A program made the position numbers and the translations under genes. 64,000 nt of DNA from Methanosarcina sp. (GTDB lineage: Archaea; Halobacteriota; Methanosarcinia; Methanosarcinales; Methanosarcinaceae), in contig PLUB01000052.1 of the NCBI GenBank assembly GCA_003164755.1, positions 63,996 through 127,995 of the forward strand. Direction: 5' to 3'. Shown here piece by piece: positions 1-10,071 of this stretch; within the stretch, counting starts at the first letter, position 1, and the number at the start of each line of letters is the position of its first letter. The notes under the pieces were generated by a model. The model was not told the DNA's origin. It made no database searches and saw only the letters and a program-made list of their open reading frames with translations.

Positions 1-108
1 GGGTTGTTGCTGACTGTGAGTATCGTGTATCGTCTTTATGAGGACATAGCTTCTGAGCAGATTATGGAGATGCATCCGATGATTCGCTCCTTCTTCGGGG
101 AGGAGTAA
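1..108 (+). CDS. secY: Preprotein translocase subunit SecY, C-terminal end (partial)
   Basis: Only the last 35 codons are inside the window, open from base 1 and ending at TAA 106-108. The residues read as a final membrane segment ([13 protein letters not shown]) followed by a short cytoplasmic tail with [11 protein letters not shown], which resembles archaeal SecY C-termini. SecY is the channel subunit of the Sec translocon in the cytoplasmic membrane. The next gene, 81 bp downstream on the same strand, is adk. The secY-adk pair is the usual end of the archaeal spc ribosomal-protein operon, and this neighbour supports the call more than the short peptide does. Confidence 0.75.
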   Translation, partial: GLLLTVSIVYRLYEDIASEQIMEMHPMIRSFFGEE

Positions 109-189
109 GGTTATTTTTTACTTTAGGAAAGAATTCAATCTAAATATAACTACAACAATTTAACAAGGATATAAGAACGGGATCTTCGA

Positions 190-840
190 ATGAATCTAAT
201 ATTATTTGGGCCTCCAGGTGCTGGAAAGGGCACACAGGCCAAAAAACTGGTTGACTTCTATGGAATTCCGCAAATATCCACAGGGGATATCCTGCGGGCA
301 AATGTTAGGGAAGGCACTGAATTGGGTTTTGTAGCTAAGGCATATATGGATAAAGGAGATCTTGTTCCTGATGAAGTGCTTATAGGGATCATTAAGAACC
401 GCTTGAAAGAACCTGACTGCAAAATAGGTTTTATCCTTGACGGTTATCCAAGGACTGTCTCTCAAGCAAATGCGCTTGAAGTCATTTTGGATGAAATAAA
501 CAAACCTTTAGATGTTATTCTTAACCTTGAAGTGCCTAACAAAAAGCTGATAGAAAGGATAAGCGGTAGGCTGATTTGTAGAAACTGTGGAGCAAGTTAT
601 CACAGGATTTTTAACCAACCGAAAAAAGAAGGTATATGTGATATCTGCGGGGATGAAATTTACCAGAGGTCCGACGACAAAGAAGAGTCAGTCCAAAATC
701 GCTTGAATGTTTATAAAATGCAGACTCAGCTCCTTATAGATTACTATTTTAAAAAAGGTATATTGGTAACTCTCGAAGGTAATAAGGAGATAGATGAGGT
801 TTTAGAAGATATCAAGGTAGTTCTTGCAAAACTTGCCTGA
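190..840 (+). CDS. adk: Adenylate kinase (long, zinc-lid form)
   Basis: Converts ATP + AMP to 2 ADP in the cytoplasm. The 216-residue protein has the P-loop GPPGAGKGTQ at residues 7-16, the AMP-binding STGDILR segment near 30, DGYPRT near 84-89, and a long lid. The lid carries four cysteines (about 130, 133, 150 and 153) in a CxxC-x16-CxxC layout, typical of a structural zinc site. Length and fold match the bacterial-type long adenylate kinase rather than the short trimeric archaeal AdkA. The ATG at 190 gives a natural N-terminus (MNLILFGPPG). It follows secY and normally precedes a DUF106 gene, which here lies about 20 kb away on the other strand. Confidence 0.96.
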   Translation: MNLILFGPPGAGKGTQAKKLVDFYGIPQISTGDILRANVREGTELGFVAKAYMDKGDLVPDEVLIGIIKNRLKEPDCKIGFILDGYPRTVSQANALEVILDEINKPLDVILNLEVPNKKLIERISGRLICRNCGASYHRIFNQPKKEGICDICGDEIYQRSDDKEESVQNRLNVYKMQTQLLIDYYFKKGILVTLEGNKEIDEVLEDIKVVLAKLA

Positions 841-1775
841 AATTTTTATCTTTTCTTTACTTTCATATTTTTCGCATGAGTTTTTGAAAATTGCAAACAT
901 AAGGTCCTCTTCAGTTTTTCCAAAAAAATGATGCATATTCTTTTTTCAGATTTGATCATAACTCCAGGAAACGATATATTTTCATTTGTTGCCCTTTTGT
1001 TTTGCCGAATACCATATAGCTTGCTTATAGATTGGAAACTTCCCCAAGAAACGTTATTTGACTAAATGATTTATGTTTTAAGCTACCTTTGTACTATAGA
1101 ATGGAAATACGGCATTCAAATTATTGTATTTATAATATAATGCATCCTATTTTGTTTAGTATAAAGTATTTAGAAAAATTTTTATTAGAAAAAGATATCC
1201 TCAATTATTTTAAATTATTATGCTTTAAAATTGATATAAGTACTGTTTTGAGTTTGATCCAATCTTACTGATGTTAATCATGTATATCTCTTAGTTGATG
1301 CTGAACCAAAATATCCTCTTCTAAGAGTGATGTAGATTATAAAAATTGTCACAGCAAGTATCCAGCATCGAAATGATTCGCTATGGTCTGGATGAGGAGC
1401 TTTCTGAAATTAGGAAAAAAGAGCTCCTTTTCCTTAGAGAATATATATCGTTTAAGACTATCGAGCTTATTCCAGAAATCAAAATTTGCTTCTTTAAATC
1501 TCATTTTTGAGTAAACGATCATTGGGTTCTTTATGAAGAAAACTTCCCAAATTCGTCATGATTAAGAATGAGCTCATCGCAAAACTAATTTTATCTCAAA
1601 TCAGTAAATTTTCATAACTAGTACTGCGATTCCAAAGTATATTCAAAACCTGGACTTGTGAACCTGTCTATAGATCATGGATTTCCTACAAAACAAGGGA
1701 TCTATTTTGGAATCGATACACTAGTTTTCATGATCAGAAACTCAATTGATTATTATAACATGAGATTCAGATAAG
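841..1775. other. Intergenic, no intact gene
   Basis: AT-rich stretch after adk. A dispersed repeat (about 1053-1137) also occurs near 55223-55308. A short open stretch on the plus strand around 1373-1510 and coding-like fragments near 1660-1760 are too broken to assign. No tRNA, convincing hairpin or terminator beyond T-rich runs was seen. If the proposed inversion is right, its left breakpoint lies here. Confidence 0.5.
1053..1137 (+). repeat. Dispersed repeat, copy 1 (second at ~55223-55308)
   Basis: The core from 1078 (TTAAGCTACCTTTGTACTAT) aligns with 55247 onward (TTAAGCTACTTTTGTACCAT). Similarity continues through a GGAA...CGGCATTCAAA / GGAA...CCGGTATTCAAA block to TATTTATAAT / TGTTTATAAA. 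The two copies are diverged, so the event is old. Copy 2 stops exactly where an 88-bp MITE-like element begins. The function is unknown; it could be the edge of a lost insertion sequence. Confidence 0.55.
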
Positions 1776-2290
1776 TTATTTTGAGTTTTGGGATGAGCTC
1801 TGAATTAACTCTTTTCCTGCTTTCAGTGCCGGAGCTGAAGGAGCGCTGCATTTTTTCAAAATCTCAAGCAGTTCTTCGACATTAATAAGCGTGATTTCCA
1901 TAGAGTTTTTCGAAAGCTCTTCGTAGCAAGCAGCATTCTAAAAATGATGGCATTCGGAAAGCTTTTTCCATAGAAGGGATAAAAAGGTCATCGTTCCGAC
2001 CATTCCAGCTATAGGATCAGAGGAAACATAAAGATAACTCCGGAAGTAAGGACAATATATAAGATTGTGCTTCATGGAAATCACCTGTCCTCTTGCATCA
2101 ACGAGAATGCTTCCAACCTCACCGTAAGTAGGAGTTCACGGTGGAATTAAAGCACGACAGGACCAGGCATAAGGCTCATTAGGATGATTGGGAATGGGTC
2201 TGTATTCAACCGGCCAACTCTTTCGGTCAATTGCTTTTTCATTTCTTGAATCGATTTTATTCAGGATTTCCGATCTAACCTCTCTAATTT
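1776..2290 (-). pseudogene. Decayed gene of unknown family
   Basis: Reading the minus strand gives long coding-like stretches interrupted by stops. The first (about 2290 down to 2140) contains KSWPVEYRPIPNHPNEPYAW and SCRALIPP, then an in-frame TGA. The second, in the same frame, contains YGEVGSILVDARGQVISM and ends at TAG after KKLSECHHF. The third contains MEITLINVEELLEILKKC and ends at TAA 1776-1778. The composition is that of a soluble protein. I do not recognise the family. The multiple stops rule out an intact gene. Confidence 0.5.
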
Positions 2291-2467
2291 TTTAAAATTC
2301 TCCATTCTCCTTCTTTTTTTAAAATGAATCTTTGAATGGGGTTTTTGCCCTGAAATGTTATTAAAATACACAAAGAAAAAAATAGATACATACTTTTGAT
2401 GCTTAAATATATAACTTTATATTTCAATTATTTGTTGTTGATTACTATAGTAAAATTAAGTGCAGAG

Positions 2468-2859
2468 ATGAAAACTGTCTTTTCAAAGGTAAATATTTCT
2501 CCTGTGGCTACCGCTTCAAAGGATGGAATTTCTCATGTAGTACCGATCGGGTTCTACCAGCTTGTGGATAATGAAACAATCTGGATTGAAGACAATTTCA
2601 TGGGTAAATGCCTGGAAAATCTTGGAAAAAATTAAAATGTTGGAGTCTATTTATGGGGGCCGGAGACCGCCGGCTTCTTTCAGATAAAGGGTAAAGTGGA
2701 AGTTATCAGTTCAGGATAGAAGTTCGATAAAATGAAGGCATGTGTGCAGCAGCAAAGCCCTGGATTCCTGCAAAGAACCTTATATAAGTCAAGATTAGCG
2801 AGATCTTCCATGTGCTACCGGCCCGGGCGCAGGAAAGAAATCGCTATGATATAAGCTAA
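2468..2859 (+). pseudogene. Pyridoxamine 5'-phosphate oxidase-related FMN-binding protein, broken
   Basis: From ATG 2468 the peptide begins MKTVFSKVNISPVATASKDG and continues with HVVPIGFYQ. This is the typical start of the small split-barrel FMN-binding family related to pyridoxamine 5'-phosphate oxidase. An in-frame TAA at 2633-2635 interrupts it. After the stop, NVGVYLWGPETAGFFQIKGK continues the same domain, followed by a TAG and then a frameshift. The final piece, VKISEIFHVLPAR, lies in another frame and ends at TAA 2857-2859. The intact family member would be about 130 residues. Two stops plus a frameshift make this a pseudogene. Confidence 0.75.
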
Positions 2860-2965
2860 GATTATAGTTATATCAAGATTACTTAGTTATATCAAGAGTA
2901 CTTTATCTCGAAAGGTATTCAGGGAGCATACAGATCAAAATAATCTCTGGAACGTGAGTGTGAAA

Positions 2966-3184
2966 ATGGCTGAAGCGAAGGATAATCCTCCTACTTTTTG
3001 TGAAAAGTTCTGTATAGTTTGCAAGGGTGCTAGGGAAGGGAATATAATTTGCAAGTATATCCAGGACATTGAACTGAAAATTTCCGGAAAAAATGGCTGT
3101 ATTTGGGGAGCGGCAAGGAAAATATATTACGGAGTTACTCCTGATCAAAAACTCCCTAAAAAACTGCCTAAAACTCAAAAATGA
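2966..3184 (+). CDS. Small cysteine-rich hypothetical protein
   Basis: A 72-residue reading frame from ATG 2966; a GTG at 2954 would add four residues. It has cysteines in a CEKFCIVC cluster, one more in IICKYI and one in GCIWGAARK, and a lysine-rich tail. The cluster suggests a metal site but is not a named motif I can place. No strong Shine-Dalgarno sequence precedes either start; GTGAG lies just before the ATG. A long antisense frame overlaps almost completely and was judged a shadow because it lacks such a pattern. Neighbours are pseudogenes, so this may itself be a relic. Confidence 0.45.
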   Translation: MAEAKDNPPTFCEKFCIVCKGAREGNIICKYIQDIELKISGKNGCIWGAARKIYYGVTPDQKLPKKLPKTQK

Positions 3185-4099
3185 AAAAATAACCCCAACG
3201 AGAAAGATAATCCTCTGCCAAATAGGCAGGTACCGAAGGTTCTGTGAAATTTGCTCTCATCCCTTAGTCTTCTTTTCTGATTACGGTTTCATTACTTATA
3301 TGCTTGTTTCTTGTTATTCAATTTTCCATTATATAGATAAGCTTTGCATATTGTTTTGACAACTCGATTATTCTATTACTTATAGGGATGTACAAATTTC
3401 TACCGATTACACACTAGTAAATGCAAAAAAAGTATTAAAAAAGCATATCAAAATTAAACGAGTTCTATTGCTATTTATTTTTATTAAATTAATCGTGAAA
3501 ATTATTTTATCAAAATAAATTTACAGCGCATTCAAAGTCAAGTTTCTACATACTTAGTTTAATTTGTTCATCTGAGTCGGATTTCATACTTAATCATGTC
3601 TTGATATTTCTGATTTTACAGAGCTTGCAGTACACTGCCAAGGTTGTAGAATAATAAGAGAAAATAAGAGAAAAACTACCATGTTGCAATAACTATTAAG
3701 TTGCTATGCTTTTATGGCAAAACTATTGAACTTTTGTTCGTTCCAAAGATCCTACTTTTTACAGACATCAGATATATTACAATATATTATTTGTCAGGAT
3801 TTCAGATACTGACATCTGGTGTTAATTTCAAAAAGTATCTTTCTAGGACATCCTAAGGACTTGGAACTTCTCATCCATGAATTTTTACTGTTTCTGTTTC
3901 GAGATTTTCTTGATAAGTCCTTAACACGGCTTTGACTGCGTTTTGAAGCTCTTCCGACAGTCTGCTTTCAGCAGCTACAAAGCCACATAATAAAAATCTG
4001 CTGATACGTTATTTTATTACTCAGAAGTGATATCAAATAATAAATTCTTCCTACTTGAGTAGGTTTTAACACGTCTTACAATGCTGCAAATTTTATTCT
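3185..4099. other. Intergenic with a minus-strand coding remnant (3871-4008)
   Basis: Mostly AT-rich and featureless. On the minus strand, 4008 down to 3871 reads FVAAESRLSEELQNAVKAVL followed by RTYQENLETETVKIHG and TGA. It is amphipathic and protein-like but preceded directly by a stop codon, so it is the C-terminal fragment of a lost gene that I cannot name. It sits just downstream of top6A, on the same strand. Confidence 0.4.
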
Positions 4100-5209
4100 T
4101 TATACCATACTCAGTTCTCTGAGCCGGTTAGGTAGGTATACCTCGGTTACAAAATCCAGACCTTTCCCGGCAAAGGCCTGTTGTTCAGCCTTTTTTCCTA
4201 TATCAAGCTGTAGCTGGATTTGCTCCTTCCAGTATTTAGATTCAAAACGTGGATCTGAAAGTTCACTGCGTAATGCGCTGATATCCTGTTCTGTGAGCTT
4301 GTCAGTAGAAAGCTCGTATTCAACTATATCTGAGGGCTGGAGACCCAGGAATTTGGCTGCTGGAGTGGCCATGAATTCCGATAGATGTGCACTTTTTATA
4401 GCTCCATAGGCTACAGAGGCATAAATTCTGTAGGACCAGGGGTCGCCGTCAGTAAAGACAGCTACGGGTATACCCAATTCCTCGTTCATTCGCTTGATGA
4501 TTCTGCGGGTTGATCTTGCAGGTTGGCCTTTGAGATGGACAAGTATTGCTTTGTAGGCCTCATCAAAACCATTCTCCATCAGCCGTGCATACATTCCTCC
4601 TGTCTCTATAGCAATAATCATATTGGCTTCATGGCCCTTAAATTCTATATTTTCCACGTTAAAAGGAATCTGGTATCCTCCTTCTCCGACATCTCTCTGG
4701 CAGTGGATATTCCGCTCTCCTCGCTTTGTCTTTTCTGATATCTCAATAGGCCCAAACATCGTAGCTCCGTCTTCTTCAGGACGCATGTGGAAATATTCTC
4801 TCTGAAGACTGGTTAGGAGTTCCAGATCTTCGATTAGACGGTCACTTTCAGTTTGTTCCTTAAACTTGGCGGAGTCCCAGCCCTCAGATATATAGTAAAG
4901 TTCTCTAAGTGTCGAACCACGATTCTGGGCCAGGTGCTCTTTTATGAGAAAATCTGTCGCATAAGTCGTCTTCAGGAGCTGAAATGCACCTTTTACTGTT
5001 TTTGCACTCCTTTCGCTTTCTCTATCCCCATAGACCCATACCTCACTCTCGTCGGAATATTCTATATTTGCCTTTGTTCGGCTGGGAAGGCTGACGCTTG
5101 GGATAACCTCATTTTCAAATTGGTCATAAATTCTTCCTGCAAGCTCAAGCAGTCTGTCTCTTGCTATGGTATCCCTTGAAGTTGTTTTGCTATTTGTTTC
5201 TCTGGCCAT
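4100..5209 (-). CDS. top6A: DNA topoisomerase VI subunit A
   Basis: Catalytic subunit of the type IIB topoisomerase. It cuts both DNA strands through a tyrosine and relaxes or decatenates DNA; it is the homologue of meiotic Spo11. The 369-residue protein has the winged-helix CAP region with the catalytic tyrosine in [10 protein letters not shown] (105/106). It also has a Toprim domain with the conserved glutamate in [10 protein letters not shown] (about 203) and the metal-binding DGD in [12 protein letters not shown] (about 255-257). Length is normal. ATG 5209 follows the stop of top6B by a single base and has GGAGA just upstream, so translation is probably coupled. Subunits A and B form an A2B2 tetramer. 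Confidence 0.97.
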   Translation of the reverse strand: MARETNSKTTSRDTIARDRLLELAGRIYDQFENEVIPSVSLPSRTKANIEYSDESEVWVYGDRESERSAKTVKGAFQLLKTTYATDFLIKEHLAQNRGSTLRELYYISEGWDSAKFKEQTESDRLIEDLELLTSLQREYFHMRPEEDGATMFGPIEISEKTKRGERNIHCQRDVGEGGYQIPFNVENIEFKGHEANMIIAIETGGMYARLMENGFDEAYKAILVHLKGQPARSTRRIIKRMNEELGIPVAVFTDGDPWSYRIYASVAYGAIKSAHLSEFMATPAAKFLGLQPSDIVEYELSTDKLTEQDISALRSELSDPRFESKYWKEQIQLQLDIGKKAEQQAFAGKGLDFVTEVYLPNRLRELSMV

Positions 5210-5210
5210 T

Positions 5211-7076
5211 TTATATCTCCTTAAAGGCCTTTGCTCCTGTTACCAGCTCTTCTTCGATCCCTTCTACAATGAGATCAGGAAGTTTTCCTAGCTCTTTGTC
5301 TGTTGCATGTTCTATCATGTAGCTGAGCACCTTTGAAGATCCTACCACTACCGAAACTTCCCATATATAATCGTAATCGTTACCCATAGTCACAACTTTT
5401 GGCTCAGGCTTTGCCCTACTGATTGTCCAGGGCAGCATCTCATGTATCCTAAAGGAATGTGTTGAGCTCCCAAAATTTTTAATTTTTATTACAACCTGTG
5501 CAGTCTCAGAATCGTTCATTTTTACTTTTCTGTACACAAGCAGATTCCCCATAATCATTGCAACAACAGGATTTATGTCAGGGACCTCTTTGTCCAGGAT
5601 GTTTGCAACCTTCAATGCCATTTTTGGGAGCACTTTTGTGATAATTATTTCTTTTTCCCGGCGTTTCTTGAGATTGTCTTGCTTGCCCAAATAGTGTTTA
5701 AGTTTTCTGGCAACATCTTTGATTGCAAGGTTCACTTCTTCTTTTATTACAGGAATGTCAGCAATAGCGTCCTTTGATTCTGATGTAAAGGGCACATTGA
5801 TGGAAGCTACATGAATTAGAAGGATTGCAGGCCCTACAGGAATCCCACCCCCAGGCTGGTTTAGGCCGTACTGCTTCCACTTAATATCTTCAACTGCGTG
5901 TGTGGTCACGCAGCCTCCTTGCTGGTAAAGCAAAGGAACACGGTTAGCAAAACGCATTATGCTTATTTTTTCTTCTTTCGATAGATTTCCCCCATAAGCC
6001 AGCCCCACTTCTACCACAAAGGGATTTCCTGAATATACAGCCGGTTTTCGTGTGCTTGTGGCAATAAAGTCCACTTTAGTTTCTTTTTCAAGCCCCCTGT
6101 AAATCAGCTCTTCGCCGATTGGGGAAAGACAGTCTGTGGGAGGCGCCATGATCTTTACTTTTTCAAACGACTCAATTAGTTTTCTTGCTTCATGATGGCT
6201 AAGAAAATGGGGGTCTATTTCAGGATCAAGTCCTGCAGCCTTACATATTTCCTCGGCAGTGAGTAGGCCTATTTTACAAAAAGAGTATCTAAGAAAAGAG
6301 GCAAGTTTTTGGCGCTCAGTGTGATGCAGCATTTTCATAAGAGTACCGAGCTCGATACCTTCTGGATGGGGCAAGATTTCTTCTGAAAAGTCCGGCATTT
6401 TATCTGTGGCCCTTTCAAAAACTTCCTCGTTGCCGTCAGGTTCGATAAGGATAATCCTTGCATGAGGGTTTACAATTGCTGTGGCTTTGAGGTACTCATA
6501 AATAGATTGCCTTCTTCCTTTTACGTAGGCAGCCTTCATCTCCAGCTCTATCTGGGTCCCATGGGCGCGAAACCAGTCCTTTACGTCGTCTTTCTGAATA
6601 TCGGGCTCATTAGTGCTGGTATTGATCATGAGCTCATAATAATGGGCCAGGGTATTAAGCCCTGTCTTGGAGAGGATTTTCGTATGCTTGCCTGTGGTCA
6701 TCTGGCTATAGAGCACGGCTGCGGAAATTCCTATTCCCTGTTGTCCCCTGCTCTGTTTGAGGGAATGAAACCTTGAACCATACAGTAATTTTGCAAAAAC
6801 TTTTGGTATTTGCTCTTTTACGATTCCTGGTCCATTGTCTTCTATAATGACGGTTACGTAGTCCTGTTCCACCCTTTCAATCTGGATAAGGATGTCAGGC
6901 AGGATTCCTGCTTCTTCGCAGGCATCCAAAGCGTTGTCAACGGCTTCTTTTACTGTTGTAATAAGGCTTCGGGGTGCAGAGTCAAAACCTAGGATATGCC
7001 TATTTTTTTCAAAAAATTCGGCGACACTTATCGACTTTTGTTTTTTGGCAAGTTCTTCTGCAATATGGACTTCCAT
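5211..7076 (-). CDS. top6B: DNA topoisomerase VI subunit B
   Basis: ATPase subunit of topoisomerase VI; it clamps around DNA and drives strand passage by subunit A. The 621-residue sequence shows the GHKL fold. The N-box [15 protein letters not shown] (about 43-57) carries the catalytic glutamate and Mg-binding asparagine; the G1 box is EDNGPGI (about 79-85) and the G2 box GQQGIGIS (about 111-118). These are followed by the H2TH and transducer domains, with the switch lysine in [11 protein letters not shown] likely. It ends with the extra C-terminal Ig-like domain found in some archaea, which explains the length over 600. It is the first gene of the top6B-top6A pair. Confidence 0.97.
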   Translation of the reverse strand: MEVHIAEELAKKQKSISVAEFFEKNRHILGFDSAPRSLITTVKEAVDNALDACEEAGILPDILIQIERVEQDYVTVIIEDNGPGIVKEQIPKVFAKLLYGSRFHSLKQSRGQQGIGISAAVLYSQMTTGKHTKILSKTGLNTLAHYYELMINTSTNEPDIQKDDVKDWFRAHGTQIELEMKAAYVKGRRQSIYEYLKATAIVNPHARIILIEPDGNEEVFERATDKMPDFSEEILPHPEGIELGTLMKMLHHTERQKLASFLRYSFCKIGLLTAEEICKAAGLDPEIDPHFLSHHEARKLIESFEKVKIMAPPTDCLSPIGEELIYRGLEKETKVDFIATSTRKPAVYSGNPFVVEVGLAYGGNLSKEEKISIMRFANRVPLLYQQGGCVTTHAVEDIKWKQYGLNQPGGGIPVGPAILLIHVASINVPFTSESKDAIADIPVIKEEVNLAIKDVARKLKHYLGKQDNLKKRREKEIIITKVLPKMALKVANILDKEVPDINPVVAMIMGNLLVYRKVKMNDSETAQVVIKIKNFGSSTHSFRIHEMLPWTISRAKPEPKVVTMGNDYDYIWEVSVVVGSSKVLSYMIEHATDKELGKLPDLIVEGIEEELVTGAKAFKEI

Positions 7077-7433
7077 GGAATTTTACCTCAGGTTGAAAAA
7101 TCAAATTAATATTTCCTTAGAATAAAACTAATGTTTCCTGATTATTTACCTTATAGATATCTAAAGCAAGAATTTAGATTAAAGATGCTTTTATTAGTAG
7201 TATTTTCTCGCAAAGATAAAATATTCTTTCTGTCCATTTCTCTTCTTCGGCATAAATTTCGATAAAATTTTTTTGTGGTGATTATTCAAACATGATTATT
7301 TCTGAGAGTTTCTGAAGCAAGAGATTTGGTTTCAATAAAAGTTTAAAGTATAAAATTCCAGAACTTTTTTAAAAAAAATGCATGATTTTTCCTTCACATC
7401 CAACAGTGATAAGCTTATTTCATGACTGCCAGC
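7077..7433. other. Intergenic between top6B and the RAM-domain gene
   Basis: AT-rich leader of top6B. It contains poly-A/T tracts but no gene; the top6B promoter should lie here. I see no unambiguous TATA box or hairpin. Confidence 0.5.
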
Positions 7434-7673
7434 TTAAAGTTCTGCCCCGACAATTGTTTGGGTAGCGGTTACTGTTTCGCTTTCCCTGATCCTGTCCACT
7501 ACTGAGTTAAGTGTGCTAAGGTCTTTGACATCAATAATTACTACAAAATCATATTCTCCAAAGACATGGTAAACGTCTTTAATCCCTTCTATAGTCCTAA
7601 ATTCCCTATATGCTGCTTTTTCATAGCTTGGCAGCACATTTATCATTGTAAATCCTATTACCATGTATATCAT
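7434..7673 (-). CDS. Stand-alone Lrp/AsnC ligand-binding (RAM) domain protein
   Basis: A 79-residue protein consisting only of the effector-binding alpha-beta sandwich of the Lrp/AsnC family. It contains YREFRTIEGIKDVYHVFGEY, DFVVIIDVKDL and a terminal TATQTIVGAEL. There is no helix-turn-helix, so it cannot bind DNA alone. Such SraM/RAM proteins form octamers, bind amino acids and may modulate full-length Lrp proteins. The start may be ATG 7673 or ATG 7664 (MVIGFTM); neither has a clear ribosome-binding site. It is divergently transcribed from trpC with about 120 bp between starts, so a role linked to tryptophan is possible but unproven. Confidence 0.88.
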   Translation of the reverse strand: MIYMVIGFTMINVLPSYEKAAYREFRTIEGIKDVYHVFGEYDFVVIIDVKDLSTLNSVVDRIRESETVTATQTIVGAEL

Positions 7674-7730
7674 TTATCTTTAAAGGCAGCATGTTATTTA
7701 TTTTTATTCGAAAATTCTGTTTGATCCAAA

Positions 7731-7745
7731 ATCTATTTATAAAAT
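7731..7745 (+). promoter_or_regulatory. Candidate TATA box for the trp operon
   Basis: An AT-rich CTATTTATAAAAT element lies about 50 bp before the trpC ATG, fitting a short leader if transcription starts about 25 bp downstream. A second weaker TATA-like run at 7769-7780 is too close to the start codon. No clear operator palindrome was recognised. Confidence 0.3.
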
Positions 7746-7793
7746 GCACTTCTTTATACATCACAGTACTTAAATATACCTCAGTGATACTTA

Positions 7794-8597
7794 ATGCACA
7801 CTTCTATCCTCAATATCCTCAGCACAACAAAAACACGCCTTCAGGCTTTAGGATCACATAAACGCTCTGAATCTATTGGAATGCAATTTGAGAAAAGGGA
7901 TTTTTTCTCTGCGGTTGAAGGTGCAAAGGCAGAAGGGTTAGTGTCAGTAATTGCGGAAATCAAACCTGCATCTCCGGGTAAAGTTTTCAGAGATATCTTG
8001 CCTGCAACAGCCTCAAGGCTTGCACGGGAGATAGAACAGGCTGGAGCTATTGCAATTTCGGTTTTAACAGAGCCAGGGGTTTTTCGGGGCTCACTTGCAA
8101 ATTTGAATGCAGTAAGAGAAAATGTATCCTTGCCTATCCTTAGGAAGGATTTCATTATTGATAGAAGGCAACTTGATGAAGTAGAGAGCGATCTAGTACT
8201 CCTAATTGCAGGTATCCTTAGGAAAGAGCTGATTACCTTTGTCGAGCTTACCTTTGAAAAGGGATTTGAACCGCTAGTTGAAGTTCATAACAGAGCCGAG
8301 CTTGAGCTTGCACTAAAAACCATCACAAGGATTATTGGAATTAACAACCGAAGCCTTGAGACACTTAAAATCGATTTGGTCACTACAGAAGAGCTTGCAC
8401 CCCTCATACGAGAGTACGACTTTAACCATGGGACCAGACATCTCATTATAAGTGAGAGTGGGATGAACAACGCAGAAGATATCAGAAGAGTTATCCAGGC
8501 TGGAGCAGATGCCGTATTGATAGGGTCTAAAATTATGGAAAGCGACTCTGTTTTTGTAAAAACTAGAGAATTAGTTCAGAGTTTTTGCTGGCGTTAA
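7794..8597 (+). CDS. trpC: Indole-3-glycerol-phosphate synthase
   Basis: Closes the indole ring: CdRP to indole-3-glycerol phosphate, fourth step from chorismate. The 267-residue TIM barrel shows the catalytic lysine in VIAEIKPASPGK, then VLTEPGVFRGS, LPILRKDFIID, IGINNRSLETLKID and the phosphate-binding end SESGMN...ADAVLIGSKIM. Length is normal for the single-domain enzyme, with no TrpF fusion. The start is the ATG at 7794. It heads the trp gene set and is separated by 204 bp from trpB, so trpB may have its own promoter. Confidence 0.95.
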   Translation: MHTSILNILSTTKTRLQALGSHKRSESIGMQFEKRDFFSAVEGAKAEGLVSVIAEIKPASPGKVFRDILPATASRLAREIEQAGAIAISVLTEPGVFRGSLANLNAVRENVSLPILRKDFIIDRRQLDEVESDLVLLIAGILRKELITFVELTFEKGFEPLVEVHNRAELELALKTITRIIGINNRSLETLKIDLVTTEELAPLIREYDFNHGTRHLIISESGMNNAEDIRRVIQAGADAVLIGSKIMESDSVFVKTRELVQSFCWR

Positions 8598-8801
8598 TAA
8601 CTGTTTTGTGAATTGTTTGGAGTTTTCATCTTGGTGGAATTAAGGTTGAAAAATTAGTCTCCACTTTAAAATTGAATTCTGCTTCACAAATATCACAAAA
8701 TCAAGTTACAAGAAATTAAGATAACATAAATCTTGATAACAGAAGTCAAGAGATCAGAAATTAAGCTATATTAATACATTTATAGACAAGGGGTAATTGA
8801 A

Positions 8802-10070
8802 TTGGCAGAAACTAAAGTTTCAGAATCTCAAACAAAGGGTTCGTACTCAAATGAACTTGCAGGTTCGAAAACCGGCAATATAACCCAGGTTAGAGGAAAA
8901 TATGGGAAATACGGGGGACAGTACGTTCCTGAAGTCCTCATGCCGGCACTAGAAGAACTTGAAAAGGGATATGAACGGTACAAAAACGACTCAAAATTTA
9001 TTGCAGAGCTTGAGCATTATCTGCGAGACTTTGCAGGTAGGAAAACACCCCTTTATTTTGCCCGAAACCTGAGCAAAAAATATGGGTCAAAAATCTATCT
9101 CAAGCGCGAAGATTTGGTTCATGGAGGGGCTCATAAGTTAAACAATGCCATTGGACAGGCCTTGCTTGCAAAATATATGGGTAAGACCAGACTGATCGCA
9201 GAAACTGGTGCAGGCCAGCATGGAACTGCAACTGCCATGGTAGGGGCAAACCTTGGATTTGAGACTATTGTATACATGGGTGCCAAAGACGTAAAACGCC
9301 AGCAGATGAATACATATAGAATGAAACTCATGGGCACTGAGGTAAAAGCCATATCTACAGGCTCAAAGACTCTCAAGGACGCGATCAATGAGGCGTTCAG
9401 GGACTGGGTCACAAATATAGTGAATACTCATTACCTAATAGGCTCGGTTGTGGGGCCTTATCCCTATCCTATGATAGTAAGGGACTTTCAAAGCGTTATT
9501 GGACGCGAGGTTAAGGAGCAAATTATGGGAAAGGAAGGACGTATGCCTGATTCAATTATTGCTTGTGCTGGTGGTGGAAGCAATGCAATGGGAATTTTCC
9601 ATCCCTTTGTCGAAGATAAAGAGGTTAAACTCATTGCCGTTGAAGCCGGAGGAAAAGGCTTGAAATGTACGGAAAAAGCAGCCTTTCACTCGGCCTGTCT
9701 CTGTGCTGGAGAAGAAGGAATCCTACACGGAGCTCTGACAAAGGTGCTGCAAGATAAAAATGGGCAGATCCTTGAATCGGAATCTGTTTCTGCAGGACTT
9801 GACTACTCCGGGGTTGGGCCTGAATTAGCCTACTTGGCTGAAAGCCGTCGGGTTACAGCCCTTTATGCTACTGATGATGAAGCAGTTGAGGCTTTTCATG
9901 AACTGAGCCGGCTCGAAGGAATCATCCCTGCTCTGGAATCTTCTCACGCCCTTGCTTACCTGAAAAAGGCGGCGGAAAATGGAGAACTAGGGGATATTGT
10001 GGTTGTAAATCTTTCAGGAAGAGGGGACAAAGATCTGGAAACAGTCCTGAGCTTTAAGAGAGGAATCTAA
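8802..10070 (+). CDS. trpB: Tryptophan synthase beta chain
   Basis: Condenses indole with serine using pyridoxal phosphate to make tryptophan. The start is a TTG at 8802 (TTG GCA GAA), preceded by an AAGGGG Shine-Dalgarno sequence about 10 bases upstream. The 422-residue protein has a variable N-terminal extension of about 30 residues before [15 protein letters not shown]. The PLP lysine is in [15 protein letters not shown], and the phosphate-binding glycine loop is [13 protein letters not shown]. The long insertion and [10 protein letters not shown] start identify the TrpB1 type that pairs with TrpA. trpA begins 2 bp after its stop, so the two are translationally linked. Confidence 0.97.
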   Translation: MAETKVSESQTKGSYSNELAGSKTGNITQVRGKYGKYGGQYVPEVLMPALEELEKGYERYKNDSKFIAELEHYLRDFAGRKTPLYFARNLSKKYGSKIYLKREDLVHGGAHKLNNAIGQALLAKYMGKTRLIAETGAGQHGTATAMVGANLGFETIVYMGAKDVKRQQMNTYRMKLMGTEVKAISTGSKTLKDAINEAFRDWVTNIVNTHYLIGSVVGPYPYPMIVRDFQSVIGREVKEQIMGKEGRMPDSIIACAGGGSNAMGIFHPFVEDKEVKLIAVEAGGKGLKCTEKAAFHSACLCAGEEGILHGALTKVLQDKNGQILESESVSAGLDYSGVGPELAYLAESRRVTALYATDDEAVEAFHELSRLEGIIPALESSHALAYLKKAAENGELGDIVVVNLSGRGDKDLETVLSFKRGI

Positions 10071-10071
10071 A

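Noticed and set aside
1089..1271. 60-codon plus-strand frame after the 1.1-kb repeat
   Set aside because: Very AT-rich, isoleucine/tyrosine-rich and overlapping a repeat; no Shine-Dalgarno.
2903..3178. 91-codon minus-strand frame opposite the small cysteine-rich gene
   Set aside because: No start signal or motif; the plus-strand frame has a better cysteine pattern.
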